A stretch of 64,000 nucleotides of DNA, taken from positions 1-64,000 of the forward strand of contig NZ_JALM01000028.1 of NCBI RefSeq assembly GCF_000737195.2, in the 5' to 3' direction. The notes under the pieces are model-generated. The model had not been told where the DNA came from, ran no database searches, and was given only the letters and a program-made list of their open reading frames with translations. The stretch is from Sciscionella sediminilitoris (GTDB lineage: Bacteria; Actinomycetota; Actinomycetes; Mycobacteriales; Pseudonocardiaceae). Positions 35,219 to 44,250 of this stretch are shown here, one piece after another; positions within the stretch are counted from its first letter, which is position 1, and each line of letters begins with the position of its first letter. The position numbers were made by a program, and so were the translations under genes.

Positions 35219-35975
35219 TTCCATCGTGCTCTCCCCGCTCGAGTTCGATGTGGCCTGGGAACTGGAGGGGCACCGCGAACCGCGCCCGGCGATCCGGGTA
35301 CCGAGCCCGGGCCGCTACGAGTCCGAACGGGCCGAGCTCGTGCGATCCGCGCTCGACTCGCTCGGTGCGCGCGGGCTGGCCCGCCGGGGCCGGATCGACG
35401 GGGACCTCGCCGACCGGCTCGCGCTGCTCGCGAACTACCGGCTCGCCGTGGACACCTGGGTGTACGCCGAGCGGTGGATCACCGCGCTCGCCGTGACGAA
35501 CCGGCACACCGCGCAGCTGGCCGTGGTGGACTCCGATGAGGTGTGGCTGATCCCGGCGCGGGAGAACGCGCTGGTCGAGGCCGCCGTCTCGGTGGCGGGC
35601 AGCGCCCCGCAGGGCGAGGGATCCTCGGTGAGCGTTCCCGAGGAGCTGCTGGTGCGGGTGGACGCGGAGACCGGGGGTGATCCGGAGGCGATGATCACCA
35701 AACTGGAGCGGGACGGCGTGCGGCTGAACTCGGCGCAGACCATCGCGCAGATGGCCGGGGACATCTCGGTGCGCGGCCAGTTCGGTGCCGAGTGCCGGGC
35801 CGCGGACGGTGGGCTGCGGCGCGCGAACCGGGTCGTCGGGTTCCATGACAACCCGTCTGGGCGATTTGCCCAAATCACCGGTCAGGCCAAGGACGGCACC
35901 ACCTGGTTGACCATGACCCCGGCCGACAACGAGAAACTGGTCATGTGCGTTTGCGAATTGCTGGATGAGCTGTGA
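35211..35975 (+). CDS. ESX secretion-associated protein EspG
   Basis: Cytosolic chaperone that binds PPE proteins before export by a type VII system. The 254-residue product has the family opening (LSPLEFDVAWELEGH, then SPGRYESERAELV) and the C-terminal RANRVVGFHDNPSGRFAQ region. GTG 35211 overlaps the PPE-like gene by 8 bp, a strong sign that the two act together. No EccB, EccC, EccD or MycP gene is in the window, so the secretion machine must be elsewhere. Confidence 0.85.
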   Translation: MPDSIVLSPLEFDVAWELEGHREPRPAIRVPSPGRYESERAELVRSALDSLGARGLARRGRIDGDLADRLALLANYRLAVDTWVYAERWITALAVTNRHTAQLAVVDSDEVWLIPARENALVEAAVSVAGSAPQGEGSSVSVPEELLVRVDAETGGDPEAMITKLERDGVRLNSAQTIAQMAGDISVRGQFGAECRAADGGLRRANRVVGFHDNPSGRFAQITGQAKDGTTWLTMTPADNEKLVMCVCELLDEL

Positions 35976-36091
35976 GCAGGCGAATTCGGGCTTAGAGTAT
36001 TAGCGAAACCGGGCGAACGACGGGGAACCAGTGCCGCCCCGCCCACGTCCGAGGAGAAGACTTCGAAGCACCAGTAAGGGGGCCGAGCGCC

Positions 36092-36406
36092 ATGGTGGAC
36101 AAGTACTTCAACAAGGCCGAGTTCGAGACGATGCGACAGTCGATCGCCAAGTTGAAGACGGAGTACGAAAAGGTGGGGGACGCTCCGGACGCCCGCATGC
36201 AGCGGCTCGACCACAAGGCGTTCGGCGAGAACGAGCACTCCGGAACCACCGGCAAGGCGGTCACCGATCACCTCGGCGGGGTCAAGGAGAGCTACGGGAC
36301 CGCGCGGAACCGGCTGCACGAGGTCGAGCAGGCCCTGGACGGGATCTACCAGGCGCACCTGGAAGCCGAGAAGGTCAACAAGGACAACCTCACTCCGAAG
36401 GACTGA
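36092..36406 (+). CDS. Small helical protein, partner of the WXG-transglycosylase
   Basis: A 104-residue, two- or three-helix protein with no cysteine or signal peptide and a charged end. It lacks a clear WXG motif but has the size of an EsxB-type partner and lies 15 bp before a WXG-domain gene, so the two may form a heterodimer. ATG 36092 is preceded by GGGGG. A TAGAGT box at 35993-35998 could start this two-gene unit. Confidence 0.65.
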   Translation: MVDKYFNKAEFETMRQSIAKLKTEYEKVGDAPDARMQRLDHKAFGENEHSGTTGKAVTDHLGGVKESYGTARNRLHEVEQALDGIYQAHLEAEKVNKDNLTPKD

Positions 36407-36421
36407 CGGGGAGCAGGACAG

Positions 36422-37510
36422 ATGGCGGATGTAGATATCCCGGGCGCCGAGGACATCAAGGCTCAGGTGCAGCGCTGGCGCGGGGTGAACACGGCCGAGT
36501 TCAAGGATGTGCAGGGCAGCCTGGAGACGGCGGCCGAGCAGGCGGGGAACTCGCACAAGCAGCTGCAGGGCACGATCAGCAGCCTCGAATCGGCGTGGCA
36601 GGGCAAGGACGCGGACTCCTACAAGGGGTACATGCAGACCTTCGCGAACGCCTCGAAGGCCGCGCACGAACTGCTCAACCAGGGCGTGGAGAGCATCCGG
36701 GCCGCCGTCAAGGAGCTCGACGACGCCAAGGGCGAGATGGACGCCGCGATGAACCAGGTGGAGAGCTCCTACAAGCAGAAGCTCTCCGCCGAGGAGACCG
36801 AGGCGGCCAAGCATCCCGACCAGAACGGCGGCAAGCCGACCGAGGCGAAGAAAGCCGAGCTCGGCAAGGCGGCCGCGGACGAGAACCGGGACAAGATCAC
36901 CCAGGCCGAGCACAAGGCCCAGGATGCGATGAAGAAGCTCTCCACCGAGCTCTCCAAGCAGACCTCCACCATGAAGGACACCTACAACAACGTGCCCAGC
37001 CCCGGCGGAAGCGGCGGGTCCTCGCTGAAGACCTCCTCGGTCAGCGGCGGCAGTGGGTACGGCGGCTTCTCCGGTGGTGGCGGCTCCGGCGGTGGCGGCG
37101 GAGGCGGCGGTATGGGCGCCTCGGGTGGACCGCCTGCCGGTGGCCCGCCGCCGGGCAACGTGCAGCAGTGGATCGACCAGGCCATCGCGGAGCTGCGCAA
37201 GGCGGGGGTTAACGTCTCGGACGCGGACAAGAAGATCATCTGGCAGATCATCGAGAAGGAGTCCGGCGGCAACCCGCACGCGATCAACAACTGGGACTCG
37301 AACGCGGCCAAGGGGACCCCCTCGAAGGGGCTCATGCAGTGCATCGACCCCACGTTCCAGTCGAACAAGCTGCCCGGGCACGACGACATCTACAACCCGG
37401 TGGACAACATCTGCGCCGGGGTGAAGTACTCGATCAGTCGCTACGGTTCGCTGTCCAATGTTCCCGGCGTCAAGGCGATGGCGCACGGCGGAGGGTACGT
37501 CGGCTACTGA
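36422..37510 (+). CDS. WXG-domain protein fused to a lytic transglycosylase (SLT) domain
   Basis: A 362-residue modular protein. Residues 1-105 form an ESAT-6-like helical hairpin with WQG at 59-61; residues 106-190 are a charged helical stalk; 192-245 is a Gly/Ser/Pro linker; 246-352 is a lysozyme-like SLT domain with catalytic Glu280 in EKESGGNP, GLMQC and YNPVDNICAGVKYSISRYG. There is no Sec signal, so export through a type VII system is the natural reading, with peptidoglycan as target. It may remodel the wall for the secretion system or act as an effector. No immunity gene is evident. Confidence 0.85.
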   Translation: MADVDIPGAEDIKAQVQRWRGVNTAEFKDVQGSLETAAEQAGNSHKQLQGTISSLESAWQGKDADSYKGYMQTFANASKAAHELLNQGVESIRAAVKELDDAKGEMDAAMNQVESSYKQKLSAEETEAAKHPDQNGGKPTEAKKAELGKAAADENRDKITQAEHKAQDAMKKLSTELSKQTSTMKDTYNNVPSPGGSGGSSLKTSSVSGGSGYGGFSGGGGSGGGGGGGGMGASGGPPAGGPPPGNVQQWIDQAIAELRKAGVNVSDADKKIIWQIIEKESGGNPHAINNWDSNAAKGTPSKGLMQCIDPTFQSNKLPGHDDIYNPVDNICAGVKYSISRYGSLSNVPGVKAMAHGGGYVGY

Positions 37511-37554
37511 TGTGACAGGCTTGGGTTCTCCGCGAGTCTTAAGGAGCCAGGCCA

Positions 37555-38739
37555 TTGTTACGAGTCGCCGAACGGGCCGCCGTCGCGCCGTTCCACGTCA
37601 TGGAGGTGCTCTCCGCGGCAGGGCAGCGTCAGCGTGAGCGCGGTGACGTCGTCTCGCTCGCCGCTGGGCAGCCGTCGATCCCCGCGCCCGCGGTGGTGCG
37701 GGAGGCGGCCGCGCGCGCGGTGACCGAGCACCGCCTCGGGTACACCGAACAGCTCGGTATCCCGGAACTGCGTGCCGGGATCGCCGGACACTACCGGCGC
37801 AGCTACGGACTGAGCGTGGAGACCGAGGACGTCGTGGTGACCACCGGCTCCTCCGGCGCGTTCACCATGGCCTTCCTCGCCGCCTTCGACGCGGGTGACC
37901 GGGTCGCCCTGCCCAATCCCGGGTACCCCTGCTACCGCAACATCCTGAGTGCGCTCGGCTGCGAGGTCGTGGACCTGCCGTGCGGAGCCGAGCAGGGCTA
38001 TGTGCCGACCCCCGAACTGCTCGACCGGCAGCAGGACCTCGCCGGGCTCGTGGTGGCCAGCCCGGCCAATCCGACCGGGACGGTGCTCGGCGCGGACCGG
38101 CTCGCCGAACTCGCCGGGTACTGCCGGGACCGCGGCATCCAGCTCATCTCGGACGAGATCTACCACGGGATCACCTACGGCGCGGACTCCGACTGCGCCT
38201 GGCGCACCTCCCGCGAGGCCATCGTGGTGAACTCCTTCTCCAAGTACTGGGCGATGACCGGCTGGCGCATCGGGTGGATGCTCGTGCCCGCGCGACTGCG
38301 CCGCGCCGTGGACACCCTGGTCGGCAACTTCTCCATCTGCGCGCCCGTGCACTCCCAGCTGGCCGCCGTCGCCGCCTTCGAACCCGCCGCCTACGCCGAG
38401 GCCGATGAGGCCGTGCGCGGATACGCGGGGAACCGGAAGATCCTGCTCGACGGGCTCGGTGCACTCGGGCTCGACCGGTTCGCGCCCGCCGAAGGAGCCT
38501 TCTACGTCTATGTCGACATATCCTCATTGACCTCGGATTCGATCGACTGGTGCCGCAGGCTGCTCGCCGAGACCGGGGTCGCCGTGGTGCCCGGAGTGGA
38601 CTTCGATCCGGTACGCGGGAACGAATTCGTCCGTCTTTCGTTCGCAGGTACGAGTACGGAAATCACCGAAGGCCTGCGCCGTATCGGAGAGTGGCTGCCA
38701 GTGCACTCACCGGGACAGCGCTCCGGGTTCTCCGGGTGA
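37555..38739 (+). CDS. Class I/II pyridoxal-phosphate aminotransferase
   Basis: A 394-residue fold-type I enzyme resembling aspartate aminotransferases of the I-gamma group. It has SLAAGQPSIPAP, LGYTEQLGIPELR, NPGYPCYRN, ASPANPTGTVLG and the PLP lysine in NSFSKYWAMTGWRIGWM. TTG 37555 is used since AAGGAG lies 9 nt upstream and the family start is close by; no ATG gives the full N-terminus. Amino donor and acceptor are not determined. Gene is separate from the type VII locus by 44 bp and may be read with it. Confidence 0.87.
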   Translation: MLRVAERAAVAPFHVMEVLSAAGQRQRERGDVVSLAAGQPSIPAPAVVREAAARAVTEHRLGYTEQLGIPELRAGIAGHYRRSYGLSVETEDVVVTTGSSGAFTMAFLAAFDAGDRVALPNPGYPCYRNILSALGCEVVDLPCGAEQGYVPTPELLDRQQDLAGLVVASPANPTGTVLGADRLAELAGYCRDRGIQLISDEIYHGITYGADSDCAWRTSREAIVVNSFSKYWAMTGWRIGWMLVPARLRRAVDTLVGNFSICAPVHSQLAAVAAFEPAAYAEADEAVRGYAGNRKILLDGLGALGLDRFAPAEGAFYVYVDISSLTSDSIDWCRRLLAETGVAVVPGVDFDPVRGNEFVRLSFAGTSTEITEGLRRIGEWLPVHSPGQRSGFSG

Positions 38740-38830
38740 AGTTCAGGGTCATACCTGTGGTGGGCCCGATCCGGCTCGTGGAGACTGGACGGCAGCAACG
38801 GCTGCGAAGTTTCGGAGATTGAAGGTTGAC

Positions 38831-38998
38831 ATGGTGCTGAAGGTGCTCGGTGGGATCCTGGTCGTCTGGGTGGGATTCATGGTCCTCGGCGCAGTGATCA
38901 AGGGCCTGTTCTGGCTGGTCATTGTCGGAGCGGTGCTGTTCGCGGGTACTGCGGCGTACGGCTACATCAAGAACAAGTCCCGCAAACAGATCCATTAG
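38831..38998 (+). CDS. Small two-helix membrane protein, 55 residues
   Basis: ATG 38831 to TAG 38996-38998 encodes 55 residues: MVLKVLGGILVVWVGF, a short spacer, then LFWLVIVGAVLFAGTAAYG and a basic end (KNKSRKQ). GAAGGTTGAC precedes the ATG. Codon use follows the high-GC third-position pattern of real genes in the window. Such small envelope proteins are common in actinobacteria; function unknown. Confidence 0.7.
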   Translation: MVLKVLGGILVVWVGFMVLGAVIKGLFWLVIVGAVLFAGTAAYGYIKNKSRKQIH

Positions 38999-39203
38999 CG
39001 AATTGTCGTTGGGGCTTGGGCGCGGTGCGGGTGGCGGAACCCCGCCGCGGTGTGAGTTGAGAGGGTGGTGAAAGCGGCTGTGCCGCCGGTGAGCACGCTC
39101 TCGACGCTCCCCGAAACCCCGAAAAGGTGACGGAACGGCGGGTAGCGACTACGGTCGGCCCCGCGGTCCGAGCACGCGGACCGGGAGTGTGAAGGGAGCA
39201 ATC

Positions 39204-39407
39204 ATGGAATTCGGAGACCTCGCGAACAAGGCCAAGGAGTTCGCCGGAGAGCACGGCGACAAGGTCGAGCAGGGCCTGGACAAGGCGGGCGAGTTCGCGA
39301 AAGAGAAGTTCGGTCACGAGGAGCAGATCGACAAGGGCCTGGACAAGGCCAAGGACTTCCTCGGTGGCCAGGGCGAGCAGGGCGGCCAGGGCGGCGAGCA
39401 GCGCTGA
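39204..39407 (+). CDS. MT0933-like small antitoxin-family protein
   Basis: A 67-residue, highly charged, repetitive helical protein: FGDLANKAKEFAGEH and related DKAKDFLGG units repeat about three times, ending in a Gly/Gln/Glu tail. The family is known as antitoxin-like from M. tuberculosis MT0933 homologues, but it also resembles small stress proteins. ATG 39204 follows GGGAG. No toxin candidate is next to it, so a toxin-antitoxin role is doubtful here. Confidence 0.75.
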   Translation: MEFGDLANKAKEFAGEHGDKVEQGLDKAGEFAKEKFGHEEQIDKGLDKAKDFLGGQGEQGGQGGEQR

Positions 39408-39420
39408 ACCCGGCCGCGCC

Positions 39421-40239
39421 TCAGGCCGGGTTCGCGGTGTTCTTGCGGACCCGGCTTGCGGCCACCGTCCCGCGCCGTTCCAGGTAGCGGGAGAGGTAAC
39501 CGAGCGGGATGGTGAGCACGAGGTAGCACAGGCCCGCGACGATCACCGAGGTCAGGGATTTGAACTCGGTGAGCCCGACCTGACCCCACTTGGTGAGCTC
39601 GTACTCGTCGATGGTGAGCCCGAGCGCGTAGACCAGTGAGGAGTCCTTGGCGAGCAGGATGAGCTCGTTGGTCAGCGGGGGAAGCACGATCCGGAACGCC
39701 TGGGGGATGATCACCGTGCGGTAGGCCTGCGGGCGGGTCATGCCGAGCGAATCGGCGGCTTCGACCTGACCCTGCGGCACCCCGGTGATGCCGGCGCGGA
39801 TGGTCTCGGATGTGTAGGCGGCCCCGACGAGGCCGAGCGCGAGCATGACCGCGAACCAGTTGTCGTAGCGGGCGTTGAACGCGATCGGCACCCCGTAGCC
39901 GAGCGCGATGAACACGAGCAGGGTCGGCACCCCGCGGAAGACCTCCACATAGGCGGTCGCGAGCCAGCGATACGGGGCGACCTGGGACATCCGCATCAGC
40001 GCGATGATCAGCCCGAGCGGGAAGCCGAAGGCGAAACCGAGCACCGTGTAGAAGATCGTGTTGACCAGCGCGGTGGACAGCACCCCGGGGAACTGCCCGG
40101 CGATCGCGACCGGATCGAAGAACGTGACACCGATCTGGCGCCAGTCGGCGAGCAGCGCGAGCACGAGAATCGCCGCGAGCAGCACGAGGTATTGCACGGC
40201 GCGGATCGCGCGTGCCCGTGGCGTTTTGGGAGCGCTCAT
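39421..40239 (-). CDS. Polar amino acid ABC transporter permease (second copy)
   Basis: A 272-residue HisM/GlnP-type permease with about five helices and the inner-loop motif RAGITGVPQGQVEAADSLGM. It is the last gene of a five-gene transporter operon read on the minus strand. ATG 40239 is 2 bp after the stop of the binding-protein gene; an ATG at 40254 overlaps it. It has no ATPase of its own and presumably shares that at 41012-41791. Confidence 0.88.
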   Translation of the reverse strand: MSAPKTPRARAIRAVQYLVLLAAILVLALLADWRQIGVTFFDPVAIAGQFPGVLSTALVNTIFYTVLGFAFGFPLGLIIALMRMSQVAPYRWLATAYVEVFRGVPTLLVFIALGYGVPIAFNARYDNWFAVMLALGLVGAAYTSETIRAGITGVPQGQVEAADSLGMTRPQAYRTVIIPQAFRIVLPPLTNELILLAKDSSLVYALGLTIDEYELTKWGQVGLTEFKSLTSVIVAGLCYLVLTIPLGYLSRYLERRGTVAASRVRKNTANPA

Positions 40240-40241
40240 TC

Positions 40242-41015
40242 TCAGGTGAACCATTTCTTGTAGAGGCGCGCATAGGTGCCGTCGGCGTAGGCTTTCCGCA
40301 GCACCCGGTCGATTTCCGTGCGCATCGCGGTATTGCCTTTGCGCACGCCGAATCCGAGTTTCTCCCCGGTGTCGAACTGCGCGGTGGCGACCAGGCCGGG
40401 GTTCTGTTTGGCGAAGTCCAGCAGCGGCCCGTTGTCCTGCATCGCGCAGGCGACCTTCCCGGTCTTGACCCCGGTGAACTCCACCGTCATCTCGTCGAAC
40501 TGCACCACCTGCAGCGGATTACCGTGCGCGGCGTTCCATTTCCGGGTGTACTCCTCGCCCGTGGTGCCGACGAGAACGCCGATCTGCTTGCCGCGCAACG
40601 CATCCATACTGTTCGCCGGTTCGCTGGCCCGGCACAGCAATGCCTGCTTCGCGTCGAAGTACGGGATCGAGAAGTCCATGTTCTGTGCGCGCACCTTGGT
40701 GATCGTCATCCCGCCGGTGCCGATATCGCACTGGTTCGAGTTGTACGCGGTCCCGGACTGGATGCCCTCGAAGGAGGTGTCGATGATCTTCTGCGGCAGC
40801 CCGAGATCGCGGGCGACCAGATCGATCAGGTCCACGTCGAAACCGACGATCTCCCCGTGCTTGACCGACTGGAACGGTGCGAAGGACAGGTGCGTGCACA
40901 CGGTGAGCTGGCCGGACGCCACGAGCGGGACTCCCTTGGGGCCCTTGACGTTCGCCGCCCGCGCGCAACCGGCGAGCACCAGCACGGCGGCGAGCAGGAC
41001 GAGGACGCGCTTCAT
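40242..41015 (-). CDS. Polar amino acid-binding lipoprotein (second copy)
   Basis: A 257-residue solute-binding protein. Lipobox LAGC (Cys near residue 18) follows a clean signal (LVLLAAVLV), then the bacterial type 3 fold with [25 protein letters not shown] and [24 protein letters not shown] 41015 overlaps the ATPase stop by 4 bp. Specificity (glutamine, glutamate, arginine or similar) cannot be fixed. Confidence 0.9.
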   Translation of the reverse strand: MKRVLVLLAAVLVLAGCARAANVKGPKGVPLVASGQLTVCTHLSFAPFQSVKHGEIVGFDVDLIDLVARDLGLPQKIIDTSFEGIQSGTAYNSNQCDIGTGGMTITKVRAQNMDFSIPYFDAKQALLCRASEPANSMDALRGKQIGVLVGTTGEEYTRKWNAAHGNPLQVVQFDEMTVEFTGVKTGKVACAMQDNGPLLDFAKQNPGLVATAQFDTGEKLGFGVRKGNTAMRTEIDRVLRKAYADGTYARLYKKWFT

Positions 41016-41791
41016 AGCACCTTCGCGAGGAAGGACTGGGTGCGCTCGTGCTGCGGATTGCTGATCACATCGCGGGGTTTGCCCTTCTCCACGACCACTC
41101 CGCCGTCCATGAACACCAGCGAATCGCCGACCTCACGGGCGAATCCCATTTCGTGGGTGACCAGCACCATGGTCATCCCGTCCTCGGCGAGCCCGCGCAT
41201 CACGGCAAGTACCTCGCCGACGAGTTCCGGATCGAGCGCGGATGTCGGTTCGTCGAAGAGCATCAGTTTCGGTTTCATGGCAAGGGCCCGCGCGATCGCG
41301 ACCCGCTGCTGCTGCCCGCCGGAGAGCTGGTTCGGGTAGGCATCGGCCTTGTCCGCGAGCCCGACCCTGGCGAGCAGTTCCTCGCCCTGCTGCTTGGCTT
41401 CCGCCTTCGGTACCCCTTTCACCTGGACCGGGGCCTCGATGACATTGCCGAGCGCGGTCATGTGCGGGAACAGGTTGAACCGCTGGAACACCATGCCGAT
41501 CTCCCGGCGCTTCTCGGCGACCTCGTGCTCACGCAGTTCGTGCAGCTTGTCTCCGTGCTGGCGGTAGCCGACGAGTTCCCCGTCCACCCACAGCTTGCCC
41601 GCGTTCACCTTCTCCAGGTGGTTGATACAGCGCAGGAACGTGGATTTGCCCGAGCCCGAAGGCCCGATCACGCACATCACCTCGCGCGGGGCGACCTCGA
41701 GATCGATGCCCTTGAGGACTTCGAGGCGGCCATAGTGCTTGCACACGCCCTCGGCGCGCACCATCGGTTCCTGGGTGGGCTGCTCACTCAT
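41012..41791 (-). CDS. Polar amino acid ABC transporter ATPase
   Basis: ATPase of 259 residues of the GlnQ/HisP type: Walker [11 protein letters not shown]-loop [13 protein letters not shown], signature [15 protein letters not shown], Walker [16 protein letters not shown] and switch [15 protein letters not shown] 41791 overlaps the permease stop by 4 bp. It is the only ATPase for two permeases and two binding proteins in this operon. Confidence 0.95.
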   Translation of the reverse strand: MSEQPTQEPMVRAEGVCKHYGRLEVLKGIDLEVAPREVMCVIGPSGSGKSTFLRCINHLEKVNAGKLWVDGELVGYRQHGDKLHELREHEVAEKRREIGMVFQRFNLFPHMTALGNVIEAPVQVKGVPKAEAKQQGEELLARVGLADKADAYPNQLSGGQQQRVAIARALAMKPKLMLFDEPTSALDPELVGEVLAVMRGLAEDGMTMVLVTHEMGFAREVGDSLVFMDGGVVVEKGKPRDVISNPQHERTQSFLAKVL

Positions 41792-42669
41792 CGCGCTGCC
41801 TTCCTGAACGAGAACATCCGTTCGGCGAATCCCGGCTGCGTGGCGATTCCGCTCACGCCGCGCGAGTACCGCTTCTCGATGCGGGACTGGAAAATGCTCA
41901 GAATCGAGGTGAGCAGCAGATACCAGATGGCGGCCGCGATCAGCAGCGGAATCTGCTTGAGGTTGTCCGCGTAGATCTGCTGCGCCGCGGTCATCAGTTC
42001 GAAGTAGCCGATCACCACGACCAGCGAGGTGGTCTTGAGCATGGCGATCGTCTCGTTCCCGGTCGGCGGCAGGATCACCCGCATCGCCTGCGGCAACACG
42101 ATGCGCCGCAAGGTCTTCCCCTGTCGCATGCCCAGTGCCGACGCGGCCTCGCGCTGTCCCTCGTCCACCGAGGAGATCCCGCCGCGCACGATCTCGGCCA
42201 TGTAGGCGGCCTCGTTGAGCCCGAGCCCGAGCAGTGCGGCGACGAACGGGGCGATCAGCGTATTGGTGTCCACACTGAACGTTCCCCAGCCGATGCGCGG
42301 GTAGAGCAGGCTGAAGAAGTTCCAGAAGATCAGCTGGGTGATCAGCGGGGTGCCGCGGAAGAACCAGATGTACACCGCGGCCGCGCCGGAGACCAGCGGG
42401 CTGCGGGAAAGCCGCATGATCGCCAGGATGATCCCGCCGACCACCCCGATCACCATGGAAAGCACGGTGAGCACGAGGGTGTTGCGCAGCCCGGTGAGAA
42501 TCCGGAAATCGAAGAGATAGCGCCACACCGTCGGCCACTCGAAATTCTTGTTGGTGACGATGCTGTAGATGACGCCGATCGCGATGAGCGCGATGATGAC
42601 CCCGCCGATCCAGCGGCCGGGCCTGCGTACCGGAACCGCCTTGATCGGATCCTGGTGCTCAGTGTTCAT
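41788..42669 (-). CDS. Polar amino acid ABC transporter permease (first copy)
   Basis: A 293-residue permease with a 40-residue cytoplasmic N-terminus, about five helices, and the inner-loop motif [26 protein letters not shown] overlaps on both sides couple it to the upstream binding protein and the downstream ATPase. It differs from the other permease of the operon more than a recent duplicate would. Confidence 0.9.
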   Translation of the reverse strand: MNTEHQDPIKAVPVRRPGRWIGGVIIALIAIGVIYSIVTNKNFEWPTVWRYLFDFRILTGLRNTLVLTVLSMVIGVVGGIILAIMRLSRSPLVSGAAAVYIWFFRGTPLITQLIFWNFFSLLYPRIGWGTFSVDTNTLIAPFVAALLGLGLNEAAYMAEIVRGGISSVDEGQREAASALGMRQGKTLRRIVLPQAMRVILPPTGNETIAMLKTTSLVVVIGYFELMTAAQQIYADNLKQIPLLIAAAIWYLLLTSILSIFQSRIEKRYSRGVSGIATQPGFAERMFSFRKAAR

Positions 42670-43589
42670 GAGTAATCCGTAACCTTCGGGTTCACTTCGG
42701 CCTTCTTGATCGCGCCTTCGTCAAGGCCCCACTTTTCCAGGATCTTGCGATAGGTTCCGTCGTCCATGAGCGATTGCAGGCTCGCCTGGACCGCTTTCGC
42801 CAGGCCCGTATCGTCCTTCGGGACGGCCACACCGTAGGGCGCGTTCGCATAGGATTTGCCGACCTGTTCGAGCTTGCCCTCGGACTGCTTGATCGCGTAG
42901 GCGACGACGGGGGAATCGGCGAGCTCACCCTGCACCCGCTTCGCCGCGAGCGCCAGGTTCACATCGGTCTGCGCCTGGAACTGCATCATCGTCGCGGGCG
43001 GCTTGTGCTGCTGCGCGCAGCGTTTGTTGCGCGCGTTGAGGTCGTCGACCTGCGTGGTGCCCTTCTGCACGGCGATGGTGGTCCCGCACAGATCGTTATC
43101 GTCCAGCCGGTTCGGATTGCCCTTGAGCGTGCCGAGCGAGGTTCCCGCGATGTAGTAGGAGACGAGATTGAGTTCGGCGAGCCGGTCGGCGCTGATGCTG
43201 AACGAGGAGATCGCCGCCTCGTATTTGTGCGCCTTGATGCCGCCGAGAATCCCGTCGAAGCTGGAGTTCTGGAATTCCGCCTCGAGGCCGAGCCGTTTCG
43301 CCATGGCGCGCCCGATATCCACGTCCATTCCGACAAGCGCCCCGGAATCCCGGAACTCGTTGGGCGGATAGGTCTGGTCGTTCGCGATCAGCAGCTTGCC
43401 GTCCTCGGCGTCCTTGGCCGGGACGAGGCTCGCCAGCTTCGGGTCCTTGCTCACCGGAGGGAGCACGGTCTTCGTGGAATGCCCGGTCGGTTCCCCGGTT
43501 CCGCCGATACCGCAGGAGGTCAGTGTGAGCGCGGCGACCACGAACGGTAAACATCGGGTGACTAGTCGGCTAGTTCCTCGCGAAGACAC
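42666..43589 (-). CDS. Polar amino acid-binding lipoprotein (first copy)
   Basis: A 307-residue solute-binding protein, first gene of the operon. GTG 43589 is chosen because it gives a normal lipoprotein signal ([14 protein letters not shown], Cys near residue 26) and has CAGGA 8 nt upstream; longer starts add some 65 low-complexity residues. Fold motifs include [21 protein letters not shown] and [14 protein letters not shown]. It diverges from the cox operon across a 190-bp region with two inverted repeats. Confidence 0.88.
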   Translation of the reverse strand: MSSRGTSRLVTRCLPFVVAALTLTSCGIGGTGEPTGHSTKTVLPPVSKDPKLASLVPAKDAEDGKLLIANDQTYPPNEFRDSGALVGMDVDIGRAMAKRLGLEAEFQNSSFDGILGGIKAHKYEAAISSFSISADRLAELNLVSYYIAGTSLGTLKGNPNRLDDNDLCGTTIAVQKGTTQVDDLNARNKRCAQQHKPPATMMQFQAQTDVNLALAAKRVQGELADSPVVAYAIKQSEGKLEQVGKSYANAPYGVAVPKDDTGLAKAVQASLQSLMDDGTYRKILEKWGLDEGAIKKAEVNPKVTDYS

Positions 43590-43650
43590 GGGCGAATCCT
43601 GCCACCTCCAAGCGGGTGATGGGGAGAGGCGGAAGGCGTGTTCTTCGTGT

Positions 43651-43688
43651 TCCGCATCTGCGGACTCGGTCCCGCGCACGATATGCGC
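43651..43688. promoter_or_regulatory. Two inverted repeats between the amino acid transporter and cox operons
   Basis: TCCGCA-TC-TGCGGA (43651-43664) and GCGCA-CGATA-TGCGC (43674-43688) lie 10 bp apart in the divergent promoter region. Each is a perfect inverted repeat. They could be operators for either operon; no nearby regulator gene points to a protein. Confidence 0.4.
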
Positions 43689-43779
43689 AGACGCGGAGCA
43701 TGTTGTGTCCGAACTCCGAGGAGGGCAGGCTTGGGGGTGGCTGTGGTCCCGATCACTACTCCCACCACCAGGAGGGTCC

Positions 43780-44250
43780 ATGCGCATCACGATGACCGTC
43801 GACGGAACGTCCTATACCGACGATGTCGAGCCCCGAACCCTGCTTGTCCAGCATCTTCGGGAAAATCTCGGCAAGGTGGGCACCGTCATCGGCTGTGACA
43901 CCAGCAATTGCGGTGCGTGCACCGTGCATCTGAACGGTCGCTCAGTGAAGTCGTGTTCGGTGCTCGCGGTCCAGGCCGACGGCGCCGAGATCACCACCAT
44001 CGAGGGGCTCGAACGGGACGGTCAGCCGCATCCGGTGCAGCGGGCCTTTCACGAGAACCACGCGCTGCAGTGCGGATTCTGCACGCCCGGGATGATCATG
44101 CAGTCCATCGATCTGCTCGGCGACACCCCGGATCCGAGCGAGGAACAGGTGCGCGAAGGACTCGAGGGCAATCTCTGCCGCTGTACCGGTTACCAGAACA
44201 TCGTCAACGCCGTGCGTGCCGCGGCGGGTGAGCTGGGGGCGAAGCAATGA
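43780..44250 (+). CDS. coxS: Molybdenum hydroxylase small [2Fe-2S] subunit (CoxS-like)
   Basis: Electron-transfer subunit of 156 residues with the two [2Fe-2S] clusters of the xanthine oxidase family: [15 protein letters not shown] with a following Cys, and CGFCTPGM plus [12 protein letters not shown] 43780 follows GGAGGG. First gene of coxS-L-M-G, with a 4-bp ATGA overlap to coxL. The S-L-M order is that of form II rather than form I (M-S-L) CO dehydrogenases. Confidence 0.94.
   Translation: MRITMTVDGTSYTDDVEPRTLLVQHLRENLGKVGTVIGCDTSNCGACTVHLNGRSVKSCSVLAVQADGAEITTIEGLERDGQPHPVQRAFHENHALQCGFCTPGMIMQSIDLLGDTPDPSEEQVREGLEGNLCRCTGYQNIVNAVRAAAGELGAKQ

Noticed and set aside
39001-39125. Possible further copy of the dispersed repeat
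   Set aside because: It has similar GC-rich palindromes (GGCGG-AACC-CCGCC) but does not share the ordered blocks of copies A and B.
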